Assembly: GCA_001599975.1 (NCBI GenBank)
Contig: BCIO01000002.1
Span: 1 to 64,000 of the forward strand
Direction: 5' to 3'
Source of the DNA: Cystobasidiopsis lactophilus
Taxonomy: Eukaryota; Basidiomycota; Agaricostilbomycetes; Agaricostilbales; Chionosphaeraceae
Length of the DNA stretch: 64,000 nt
This document shows, one piece after another, positions 44,366 to 54,683 of this stretch. The stretch's first letter is position 1. Each line of letters begins with the position of its first letter. A program made the translations under genes and the position numbers. The notes below the pieces were generated by a model. That model saw nothing but the letters and a program-made list of their open reading frames with translations. It was not told the DNA's origin and made no database searches.

Positions 44366-45690
44366 CAGGCCACATTCCACGATGAGCGCTTTCCTACATG
44401 GACGGAGAACGAAATAACGTACCCCGCGGACTAGCTGCGATGCTGGCGTGACTTTGGCAATGCGCCCAACGAGGAGAGCTGAGCACACCACCTCGTCAGA
44501 GTGGACTCCACTTGGCATGTCACAAACAAGCCCACCTTGCAGATTGCGCCACGCATTGATTCGTTCCAGTCGACCTATTGCCATTGGCTGCGAAAGGGAT
44601 CCCAATTGGTCTTACGAAGCGATGGACCCTGAAGTCCTTCTTGATGCACAGCAATTAAGACCTCCTGGGCTTCGCTGTTCATCTGATGTCAGCTTCTATC
44701 CACGCCGATGGATATGGGTGAGGACTCTAGACGAACCTCTTCGAAAGAGCAACAGAGCAACTTGCTGTGCTCCGAACGAGGGAGAAGACCGGGCCAAGGT
44801 GCTTGAAGGTGATCTTGATCTTGAGGTCTTTGAGTTGATCTTGGGCTGTTTTAGATGTTCTCCTGGGTTGTATGCACTGTCCGTGGGATCTCAGTACATC
44901 AGCCAAGGCCCGGAAGACTGATGGTGGTGAGCGCCGGACGAACCATGTCCAGGCTTCAGAGGCTATCGCGTTCTTGATGCCTGTAGCCGTTGGACGAGAA
45001 ACATCAGCTCCGAAGATGGAAGTGACAGATGATGGGAGGCCAAAGAAGCGTACAGAGCGTCCCCTCCTAGCTTGACAACGAGCATTTCTTTTTCAAAGCC
45101 CCGTGAAAGTCCCGCTGCGCGTTGCTCCTAGAAGGATAAGCCTCACTTTAACGGCTTGTGTAGGAAGCAACGCACAACTTGAGAGAAGTATCCACGCTGT
45201 TCGTCCCCCGCACCGAACAGTACGAGGTCATAGCTTCTGAGGAATCGTCCTCGCGCACGTCGGGCGACCGAAGCGGCGAGTTGCTCACGGCTCGTTGAAA
45301 GTCTTCAATCGGTTTTCTGCAAGGTCTGTTCTTGTTGCGGCTGTTTCAGCTCGGCAAAGAGCTACTGGTGGGACCGGGCGAACCGTAGATCAAGCACAGC
45401 CGTTCTCGCCAAGCGGGAGAGCGAGGTGGTCTTGCTACTCAACCTGTTCGAGGCAACTGAAATAGTCAGAAAAGCATGACTGAGGCAGAGCAGCGGGCGA
45501 ACCAAAGTCAAAGCGAGCCCCCTTCGACTTTGAAAGCGCATTGTTGCCGGGCAGTTCGAGCAGGTCCAGCATCTTGGGCGTCATTTGCTGTTCGTCCAGC
45601 TTCTGTGACTTGATTCTAAAGTGGAAATCATGGCGACAAGCGGACGAACCTCGCCAGCCTGTCATGCTTTCTCTGTGCGCATCGACACTC
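44366..45690 (-). pseudogene. Decayed full-length PMM copy, unit 3
   Basis: Same drifted sequence as in unit 1, including the TAG in the segment that matches VKQQEQL and the exon LRSYDLVLFGAGDEQRGYFSQ. Upstream, it keeps a start-like MTGWRG and a splice acceptor before a segment reading MLDLL. Not expected to be functional. Confidence 0.65.
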
Positions 45691-46082
45691 ATTTTTAAGC
45701 TCAATGGGCTTGGAGGGAGCAAGCAGACGCACAGCCACAGTCACGCAATATCAAGCCTTAGGAGAACGAGGCAAAAATCAGGCATTTGGGTCAAGCTGTC
45801 AAGCATCCTCGTCGAGCGCGGAAGAGAAGCTCGGAAGCCAGCCCGTTCGAGAGGTTCGAGAGGGTGGCGGCTGACTTTTGGTCCTTCCTCAGCTCATCGG
45901 CACAGATTCTAATGTCGCTATGGCCAAAGGCAAAGGATGGAAAATGCTAAAAGAGAGAAAGATTGTCCGAAATGCAACCCAGTTTTTGGTGTGATGGTGT
46001 GGTGGTGGCGACCTGCCCCGATGCCTCTAGTCCGTGTCAACCCTCAAGTCTAAAGCTTTGAAAGCGAGTCCGCGACCAGTCA

Positions 46083-46745
46083 GGTGGAGGGGAAGAAGAT
46101 CTCGTTGATGAGCTGCATGGTGTGGTCCGGGTTCTTGACTGAGTGGCCGATGGTCCTTGGGTCTGTGCGGCCGAAAACGACGCGTTTAGCTCACTGAAGA
46201 GCTAAAAGGTAGAGGAAACAACGCACCGGAATAGATCTCGTAGTCATTGCCTCCGACGTCCGTCTTGTCGCCGAAAAAGTGGATCTCCTTGAAGCCTTCC
46301 TTTTCGACGTGCTGCAGGCAGTAGGTCTTGTCCCATCCAGTTGGGAACTGTTCGAGACCAAAGCTATCAGACTTATACACGATGTCAAAAGGGAAGGAGG
46401 GACGAACAGCATCAAAGGAGATTTGGCCGCCGATGGAGTAGGTGAGAGCGAGCTCTGGGAATTGGGCTTTGATGGCTTTGATGAAGGCGACTCGGACTCC
46501 AGCTTTCTGTTGATGCCACCTAGCGATCTCAGCAAGAGTGAAAACTCCAGCTGGGGTAGTAGCGGGCCACCAACCTTGTCGTACGCCTCAAAGTCGTTTC
46601 GCTCCTGGGTCCTGTATTTTCCACCAACATAAGGACATCATCAAGGACGAGATGTAAAGGAGATGGTAGACATACGACACGATCCTGCTGGCAGCACTGA
46701 TGTTGAACATTCGCCTTCTGAACTCGACGCAAGTATACCTGTGCA
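46083..46745 (-). pseudogene. PMM C-terminal-half copy, unit 4
   Basis: Reads VEFRRRMFNIS, then [12 protein letters not shown]-type sequence, [54 protein letters not shown] and the terminal [14 protein letters not shown]. The exon that normally reads SPVGRNAS is altered. It lacks the N-terminal domain. Confidence 0.75.
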
Positions 46746-48030
46746 GCCCACATTCCACGATGAGCGCTTTCCTACATGGACGGAGAACGAAATAACGTAC
46801 CCCGCGGACTAGCTGCAAGGCTGGCGTGACTTTGGCAATGCGCCCAACGAGGAGAGCTGGGCACACCATTTCGTCAGAGTGGAATCCACGTTGGCATGCC
46901 ACAAACGAGCCCACCTTGCAGATTGCGCCACGCATTGATTCGTTCCAGCCGACCTATTGCGATTGGCTGCGCAAGGGATCCCAATTGGTCTTCCGAAGCG
47001 ATGGACTTTGAAGTCCTTCTTGATGCACAGCAATGAAGACCTCCTGGGCTTTGCTGTTCATCGAATTTCATCTTCTATCCACACCGATGGATATGGGTGA
47101 GGAGACGAACCGCTTCGAAAGAGCAATTTGCTGTGCTCCAAACCGGGGCGAAGACCGGGCCAGGGCACTTGAAGGTGATCTTGATCTTGAGGTCTCCGAG
47201 TTGGTCTTGGGCTGTTTTAGATGTTCTTCTTGAATTGGATGCACTGGTCGCAGAGGTTCAAAACATCAGCCAACGCCCGGAAGACTGATGGTGGTGAGCG
47301 CAGCACGAACCATGTCCAGGCTTCAGAGGCTATCGCGTTCTTGATGCCTGTAGCAGATGGCCAAACATAGATCAGCTCCAAAAATGCAGGTAGCAGGTGT
47401 TGGGAGGCCAAGGCGTACAAAGCGTCCCCTCCCAGCTTGATATCGAGCCTTTCTTTTTCAAAGCCCCGTGAGAGTCCCGCTGCGCGTTGCTTGTAGATGA
47501 CTTAGCCTCACTCCGACGGCTTGTGTAGGAAGCGACGCACCACTTGAGAGCAGTATCCACACTGTTCGTCTCCCGCACCCAAGAGCACGAGGTCGCAGTT
47601 TCCGAGGAATCGTCCTCGCGCACGTCGAGAGACCGAAGCGGCGAGTTGCCCACGCCTCGTCGAAAGTCTTCAATCGATTTTCTGGAAGGTCTGTCCTTCT
47701 TATCCTTGATGAGCTCGGCAAAGAGCTAGTGGTGGGACCGGGCGAACCGTAGATCAAGCACAGCCGCTTTCGCCAAGCAGGAGATCGAGGTGGTCTTGCT
47801 ACGCAACCTGTCCGAGACACAGGAAACACAGTCAGGAAAGCATGACTGGGGCAGGGCAAGCGACGCGAACCCAAATCGAAAGCGAGCCTCCTTCGACTGC
47901 GAAAGCGCATTCTTGCTGGGCATCGAGAGCAGTTCCAGCATCTTAGGCTTCACTTGCTGTTCATGGCAGCTTTTATCGAAGAATTCCAAAGTGGAAATCA
48001 TGGGGAAAAGCCGACGCACCTCGCCAGCCT
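46746..48030 (-). pseudogene. Decayed full-length PMM copy, unit 4
   Basis: Same decayed copy as in units 1 and 3. It carries VKPKMLELL near the 5' end (matching AEMLDLL of the working gene), an internal TAG in the segment matching VKQQEQL (VA-stop-QDHL), and LGAGDEQCGYCSQ and KKDFKVHRFG further on. Confidence 0.65.
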
Positions 48031-48440
48031 GTCATCCTTTCTCTGTGGCCTCACTGTAAGACTTTCAAGCTCGAAGCGCTTAGGGGAGCAAGCAAACGCA
48101 CAGCCACAGTCACGCAATATCAAGCCTTGAGAGAACGAGGCAAAATTCAGGCATTTTTATCAAGCTGTCAAGCACCATCGTTGAGCGCGAAAGAGAAGCT
48201 CGGAAGCCAGCCGGTGCAAGAGGTTTGGGGGTGGCGGCTCGCTTTGGTCTTTCCCTAGCTCATCTATCCATCTATCACGTTCAGGTACAGCGGGAAGGAT
48301 GGAAAATGCTAAAAGAGAGAAAGATTGTCCGAAATGCAACCCAGTTTTTGGTGTGGTGTGGTAGTGGTGGCGACCTGCCCCGATGTCTCTATCCCGTGTA
48401 ATCCTCAAGTCTAAAGCTTTGAAAGCGAGTCCACGACCAG

Positions 48441-49659
48441 TCAGGTGGAGGGGAAGAAGATCTCGTTGATGAGCTGCATGGTGTGGTCCGGGTTCTTGAC
48501 CGAGTGGCCGATGGTCCTTGGGTCTGTGCATTGTCAACTCATGATTAGCTCATTGAAGAGCTCAAAGGTAGAGGCGACAACGCACCAGAGTAGATCTCGT
48601 AGTCGTTGCCACCGACGTCCGTCTTGTCCCCGAAGAAGTGGATCTCCTTGAAGCCCTCCTTCTCGACGTGTTGCAGGCAGTAGGTCTTGTCCCATCCAGT
48701 TGGGAACTGCTCAAGAGCTCAAATCACTTAAACTCGCACAGAGGGTGTCAAAAGGGAAGGAGCAACGAACGGCATCAAAGGAGATTTGGCCGCCGATGGA
48801 GTAGGTGAGAGCGAGCTCTGGGAATTGGGCTTTGATGGCTTTGATGAAGGCCACTCGGACGCCGGCTTTCTGTTGGTGCCGACCCTCTAGGTGTCAGCAA
48901 GAGTGGAAACTCCAGCTGGGGTAGTAGCGGGCCACCAACCTTGTCGTACGCCTCAAAGTCGTTTCGCTCTTGGGTCCTGTATTGGCCGTCGTCAAGAACA
49001 TCTCCAAGGACGAGATGTAAGGGAGACGGTGGACATACGAAGCGTTCCTGCCGACAGGGCTGATATTGACCATTCCCCTCCTGAACTCGATGAAAGTGCC
49101 CCTAATCATCCCTGGTCAGCCTCTTGCCTTTCACACCAAGTCAAAAGGGACGATACCTCTTGATTGGAATGTCCAGATCAGCGACATAGTGCAGCACAAA
49201 CTTGACGAAGGCTTTATAAGGCTCCTCGCCGATCCAATTGATGAACGACTGGCTGGCGAGCTCCTTGCCAAACTTGTACGCCTCCAGCCCGTTCTCCGAG
49301 AAGCAAAAGTCAAAGTCCTCCCTGACTGTTGTCTTGGTTAAGCTGGGCACTGAGGCAAGAGGGAAAGAGGGCAAACAACGAACCATCGCGTCCTTGTTGG
49401 CCCAATTGCTCTTGCTGCTTGACCAAGTTGGAGCCGCCGACGAAGCCGATGGCGCACTGAGTCCTGAGCTTGGCGAGCAACGCGATCATGTCAGGTTTGG
49501 CAGCTTGTCGAGCCAAGGACAACGTGTGCTGTTGTTCGCGTCCTTCATTAGTTCTCAATGTTTTTAAACCAAGGGCAAAGGGACACAACGCACGTCCACG
49601 TCGAATAAGCAGAGGATGTCGCCTTTGGGGCGGGAGGTGAAGGGAGTAGGCGAGCTCAT
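48441..49659 (-). CDS. Phosphomannomutase (PMM/Sec53), second full-length copy
   Basis: Eight exons, in transcript order 49659-49594, 49528-49384, 49325-49157, 49101-49039, 48976-48940, 48869-48771, 48706-48586 and 48523-48441. Phases close and give 260 residues, the size of fungal PMM. Order: [142 protein letters not shown] and [14 protein letters not shown]. All PMM elements are present, but the first splice places CAC after DVD, giving DVD-H-TL where the family and the 38-kb copy have DVDGTL. This copy is the source-like sequence of the C-terminal halves repeated to its left. Confidence 0.85.
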
Positions 49660-50881
49660 TGGGTTGGTCGAACAAGTCCAAGGGTTCCAAGTTGTTTGAG
49701 AGATGCAACTTGCCACGTCGTTCGCACTGCCTCTTGTTTGCATTGGAATCTACTCTCGCTTTCAAACACTGCCACTCTTGGCCTTTGACACGTCACTGCA
49801 CTCCAGCTCGCCAACACTTCAACGAGGGAGACGCGGCCCAAAGTGACGAGCAAAAAATGAACGAGCAGCAAAAAAGTTTGCCAACAGCCGGGCAAAGCGC
49901 TCAAGGCTTAAACCCATTCAAACATTAGGTTCCCATAACAACCAGCCCACAATCGTTCAGGAATGAGTTCGAGCCACCCTAAGACGCGTCGCTGCTCAGT
50001 GAAGCCTGCCTCGCTAGCGTGGTGTGTTTAATGCAAAGCTAACAATTGCTTTCGCAAGAGCCAACAGAGCAACTCGAACTCGAAACGGCGGGATTTGGTC
50101 TAAGGAGCTCGAAGCACTTTATTTAACCCCTTTAAAGGGCTGAGGCATCCTAAAACAGAGCACCATCACAGTGCTTAGACTAGGGCAGTCTGGAAAACGT
50201 GACCTCACCCATTTTCAGGTCGGGTCCAGCTCACAAAAAGTGTTAAAAACGCTCAAATTCGCGATTTGAGGGCTTTTGAGGGCTTCAGTGGGTTTTTAAG
50301 TGGGAGAGGATGAAGTGCACGAAAAATGAGAGCAAACGGTTGAACATTGAGGCGTCAAGAGCGATTTGTCGCTTCTTGACCTTGTTCGGCCATGATTTGC
50401 TTCTGATTGATCTGGACGTGGCATCGAGGTCGCTCAAGCATGAAGCACATTCTAGGGAAATGTCCAGGCCTGAAGACCAGCCGAAAGATGCAAGCTGGAC
50501 CGAGTCCTGTCGACTTTTCATGCGCATGATGCCGAGTCGCCCGTCGCTTTTCTGCATGCTTGTCGATCCAGCATCGTATTGAAAAGTGCTTGCCGACGTC
50601 TCTGATATATCCTGCATGAGCCAGCTGTCCCTTTCTTGCATGATTTCGGGGACCTCGGCTTCGTTTCTTTCGGTGCTCGATTTGACAATGTCCCTTCTCT
50701 CGTATGACAGTGCCCAGCTCGCACATCTCATCTGCGCAGTGTCCATTCGTCAGACTGTGTCGGCGAGGACAACCCCTTTGTCTGCTTCCGAGGACCGGGC
50801 GGTGTAAAGGAATGAGCCCCGGACACGTCTCCGCATGAGCCCAGGTCGCTCTTGTTCTCATTCGACCAGTTTGATTCCAAT
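49660..50881. other. Non-coding stretch with sequence repeated at 52.4-52.7 kb
   Basis: About 1.2 kb without a supported gene. Part of it, around 50,440-50,560, shares a block containing TTTTCATGCGCATGAT and CCGAGTCG with 52,460-52,500. The region therefore duplicated together with the coding pair downstream. Confidence 0.5.
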
Positions 50882-52042
50882 ATGGCCGCCACGGACCGAT
50901 TACCTCCAAACGTCAAAGCCCATCTCACCGAAACTCGGAATACCGTAACCCAGACCAGCATGACCAACTACAGTGCTGCGCTCCTCCTTCGCCATCTTCA
51001 CTTGCTGGATTTCTCGGCCTGCCCTAAAAGCTCTCCAAACAGCGCCCCTTCTGAAGACACTTCAAATACACAGCTTGCCATGTTCGACCCTCCCGGAAAA
51101 GAGGGAAAAGAGGCTGTCGTCGTGGTCTTAAAGCGTTCGACATCGAGGATTGACCACGTTCTCGATCTGGTCAGAAAGCGCCAACAAGAGCTTCTGACTC
51201 AATCTTCTCTGGTGGCTGCTGTCCCTCACTGTACCCTGGTCCTCGAGACGAAGGATGAAGAAGCGTCTCACATTTTCCAGGAGGAGTTCATCAATGGACC
51301 TGTAAGTTCAGCTCCCTAGGTATGACCGACTTTACATGTGGCTGACCAACCCCGGTGTGGCAGCCAATGCGCCATTTTTTGGAGAAGACCAATACTCCCG
51401 TCGGCTGGGCGCGGCTCGACAAGCTCTTCCGCTGCCTCTTCTGCCTAAATGGGCTGCACCAAGTCTGCAATCTCTTCAGGGGCATCAATGAGCAGATCAT
51501 CAATAGCACCCCTACTTTGGACAATGTCGTTTTCTCGCGCGTTTACAGTACCGACAAAAAGGACTCCTGGGCTGCGGTGGGCGGTTGGACCAAGGCTTTG
51601 GTTCATCAGAATCCGCCACCGAGCACCGCTAGCACTGTCCGCAGAGCCCAACAAGCCCTACATTTGCAAAACATGCTGTAAGGCTGGTTTAATTTAGCGA
51701 ATGCTGGGAACTCAAACGGCAGACGCCAGACACTCAATCTTGGTCGAAGCTAAAAAGGTAGCCAAGGACTGCAACTTTCAGACCAAGGCCCATGACACCG
51801 CTTTGTTGGAAGGATTGGTCAAGTGTGACAAGTGCGCCAAGGATTGCTCGATCGACCTTATCCTCCACCGCATTGACCTGGCAGAAGCGCGCATTTTCGA
51901 ATGGCTCGACACAGGGGACTTTCCAGAGCTTCCCAACGTCACAGTCGCATGGGGCAACTACAGGCTCAAGTGCTGCCCATACACTAACAACCCAGCCTTA
52001 GAGGCCTTCCGACCTCTGCAGCGACTGAGGCACCACGCTTGA
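50882..52042 (+). CDS. Unrecognised protein, tandem family copy 1
   Basis: Three exons, 50882-51301, 51364-51677 and 51730-52042. Phases close and give 348 residues. It starts MAATDRLPPNVKAHL. The middle exon reads LDKLFRCLFCLNGLHQVCNLF; the last reads LHSILVEAKK, then CDKCAKDCSIDLILHRIDLAEARIFEWL. Exon count, intron phases (0, then 2) and these motifs are the same in the next gene at 52,973, so the two are paralogs. C-x2-C-x3-C followed by LHRI could bind a metal. I do not recognise the family and assign no function. Confidence 0.65.
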
Positions 52043-52972
52043 CTTTGCTCGGTCCTTCGTCCTGTTCTTTTTTGCCACATACTGCTTTCTGCAATCTTTT
52101 AGACCTGTCTAGATATCCTCTCTAGCTACCACAGAAGTGACGCCAGCTCGAGGACACCCGCCACCCGATTTTGCGTGCCTTCCACCGCACCCACCATGAA
52201 GCTCGTAGACCTTTGATTTGAGCGCGCACTGCTTTCTAGTCACTCTCAACGGTTATACAGAGCGTGCAGAACATCAAGAAGGACATCGGCGTAGTGAACG
52301 CTCACCCTTCCTCATTCCCGACTTTCTGCCTTTCCAGCGGTTCCTGTCATCACTGCTCGAGCTTCGTGATACAAAAGGCCTCAAGGGCGTCGAGAGATCT
52401 TCGAATGCCTTAATAAATACCAAAATCAGCGCACAGATCGAAAGGACACAGCTGGAGCGAGTGCTGCCGAGTTTTCATGCGCATGATCCCGAGTCGGCCA
52501 TTGCTTTCTCGCAGCCTGTTCCTCGTGTTCTGCGTAGTCAAGCTTTAATGAACAGAAACATTTCACCACATCAGCTCCAAAGCAGTTGGATAGGTGGCAA
52601 CACTTCCGGCAAACTTCTTTCTTCTCGCCCGCCAACCTCGAACGGAGGCTCTGCGATGCTTGACATGCGTCTGCGTTGTTTTTCAAAGCGCCTTTTTCCA
52701 ACTGTTCCTTCTTGCCTTGTCTTGTCCTCCGATATGAACCCGGGTCTGAATCATTGGAAGGCATCCCTGGCTTGCTTTCGGCCCGCTTCAAAGTTGTCCG
52801 TCCCACCTTTTTGGCCGAGCACGGTTCTGCTTTAAACGATATCACCGACGCTCTTGTTGCCATTGGGGGTCCAAGCTGCAAAGAGAGCGAGCGAGGTCAG
52901 ATGGACTGGTGATGAAACGCTCTGGGAGCAGCTCTGCGACTCTTGCTCCCAAGGAACCACATTAGACCTCAG
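52043..52972. other. Spacer between the paralog pair
   Basis: About 930 bp. No gene model supported. Contains the second copy of the upstream block noted at 50.4-50.6 kb, now diverged. Confidence 0.45.
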
Positions 52973-54106
52973 ATGGCTGCTACTGTTGAATTCCTTTCCG
53001 GCATTGAGGTCAAACACTTTGAGAAAACTCGCGTTCCTGTGGACCAGCCTGCTTCAGACTGTTTCGAGCATTTGTCGACCGAACTTGCCGGCCACCATGT
53101 TCATCTGTCGGGATTCTCTGCATATCCCTTGACACTCAGCCAAAACAAACGTCAACTTCGACTCGCTGCCTCTGTTGACCCAGCTCAGCCTCGCCGAGAA
53201 GATGTCTTCGTTCTCAAGTCGCCCAGTTCGGACTCTGGTGAAGAAAACATCGCCCTATGGGCTGTTCACACGTTCATCAAGAGCCACCCTACTCCTTTGA
53301 ATGCCAGAATCCTCGTTCCGCATTGTGATCGTCTCTGGATCGCCGAGCGCGGAATTCTCCAGCTTACCTTTTTCGATGGCCCAGTACGTTCTCACCTCAG
53401 TCATCTCGGGTCTGGCATTGACAGGTGCACCAGCAAATGCGCCAGATTCTTGACCACGTGCGCAGCTTTGAAGGCCCAAATTCTGTCATGGACAAGCTGT
53501 ATCGCTGTTTGCTATCCCTTAGTGGGCTGCACCAAATCTGCCACTTTTTGAAGCACATCAAGCATGCTGTCACACATTACACTCCGAACGTCAACAACAT
53601 CATTCTGTCTGTGCGATCTCAATACCCGAGGAATGACTGCTGGGCCTTGGTCGCTTGGGGCGCGGCATTTCGTCGTGATAGCGCCTCACAGGACACTGGC
53701 GCGAGCCCTCAGGCCACAAGTCTTTACGCAATTTTGTGAGCGCTTGCTCTGTCCCTTGCCTATCGCCGAATTTACGACCAATGCCAGCCAAGAAATCTTG
53801 CAGGCTGGCGAACGCGCTGCGGGCGCCGGATCTCAAGACCACATCCTCCATCGCGAGCTCGAAAGCTGTGAAAAGTGCTCCAGCGGCTGCCACATTGACC
53901 CTTTGCTCCACCGCATCGAGGAAGCGGAGCTTTGCATCTTCAAGTGGATTGTCAAATGTCAAACGGAGAAGAAGGTCGACAAGCAACTTCCGATGCTCAC
54001 CATCAATTGGGGAGCGGAAACGCTCAGATGGAGCCTTTACACGGCCGATGGTCTGGCGGAGGGAGAGGAGTACGCCAAGCAGAGGCTGAAGTACACTCAC
54101 GCTTAG
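52973..54106 (+). CDS. Unrecognised protein, tandem family copy 2
   Basis: Three exons, 52973-53383, 53425-53735 and 53788-54106. Phases close and give 346 residues. It starts MAATVEFLSGIEVKHF. The middle exon reads MDKLYRCLLSLSGLHQICHFL; the last reads FQEILQAGERA, then CEKCSSGCHIDPLLHRIEEAELCIFKWI. Shared with copy 1: MAAT start, DKLxRCLxxLxGLHQxCxxL, C-x2-C-x3-C and LHRIxxAExxIFxW. Similarity is clear in motifs but low overall, so the duplication is old or the genes evolve quickly. No known domain recognised. Confidence 0.65.
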
Positions 54107-54683
54107 CTTCTCCGTTCTAGCGCTTCTATCCCTCCAATATTCTGCAGTTCCATAGACATGTCTAGTCTCCTTCACTTGAACTTCACAGACGGAACCGGCA
54201 CTCCTGAGTTGAACGCCACCCAAATTTTCTCGCGCCTTGAGGTTGCTCCCTTCCGCTATGCATCTTGAGCCTCGCTGGCCCTTTTTTTGCGTCATTTTCT
54301 GCTCTTCAAGATGCCAGGAACCAACCCGCGGCGCCAGTGTCATCGGCCCAAGTGGGGTTTGTTTTGAATTGCGCGCCATCTCTCGAATTGCTTTATTTGC
54401 CGGCTCTCGATGCCCCCGCCGTCTGTCCAGGCCATGGCATGCATCAGGCAGACACATCATGGTCCATAGAAGGCATGTCCGGCCTAGCATCCGGCTTTGG
54501 CAAGCGGCTTGGGCAGCAAATGACCATGACAAATTGCGGATAGAAAATCACAACAGATCGCGATCGCCGCCAATCCAGCTGTTGACCGGTTGTTGTGTGC
54601 CAGGTGTTCAGCTTTGTGCACTAGAACGGCCAGCAAGCTCGTCGATGTTCGGTCGTGGTTCGCCCAGCTGGAAGTAGCCCAGC
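54107..54683. other. Possible upstream exons of the seven-pass protein
   Basis: About 580 bp. An ATG at 54,159 starts MSSLLHLNFTDGTGTPELNATQIFSRLE, with a donor after it and an exon-like frame from about 54,312 (DARNQPAAPVSSAQVGFVLNC). A further frame around 54,605-54,760 (CSALCTRTASKLVDV...) also looks coding. These may form an extracellular N-terminal domain of the next gene or a separate small gene; I could not join them in phase. Confidence 0.3.

Larger units (their letters stand above)
39836..49659 (-). repeat. Tandem array of phosphomannomutase-derived units, about 2.36 kb each
   Basis: The minus strand repeats the same PMM sequence block. The 3'-terminal exon ([14 protein letters not shown]...) recurs ending near 39,836, 42,195, 43,725, 46,090 and 48,441, at steps of about 2.36 kb, apart from the interrupted second unit. 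A shared 3' flank (ending CTAAAGCTTTGAAAGCGAG) recurs near 42,105-42,190, 43,620-43,717, 45,995-46,082 and 48,355-48,440. A shared 5' flank recurs near 41,820-41,990, 45,705-45,860 and 48,065-48,215. Unequal crossing-over is the simplest origin. Confidence 0.85.
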
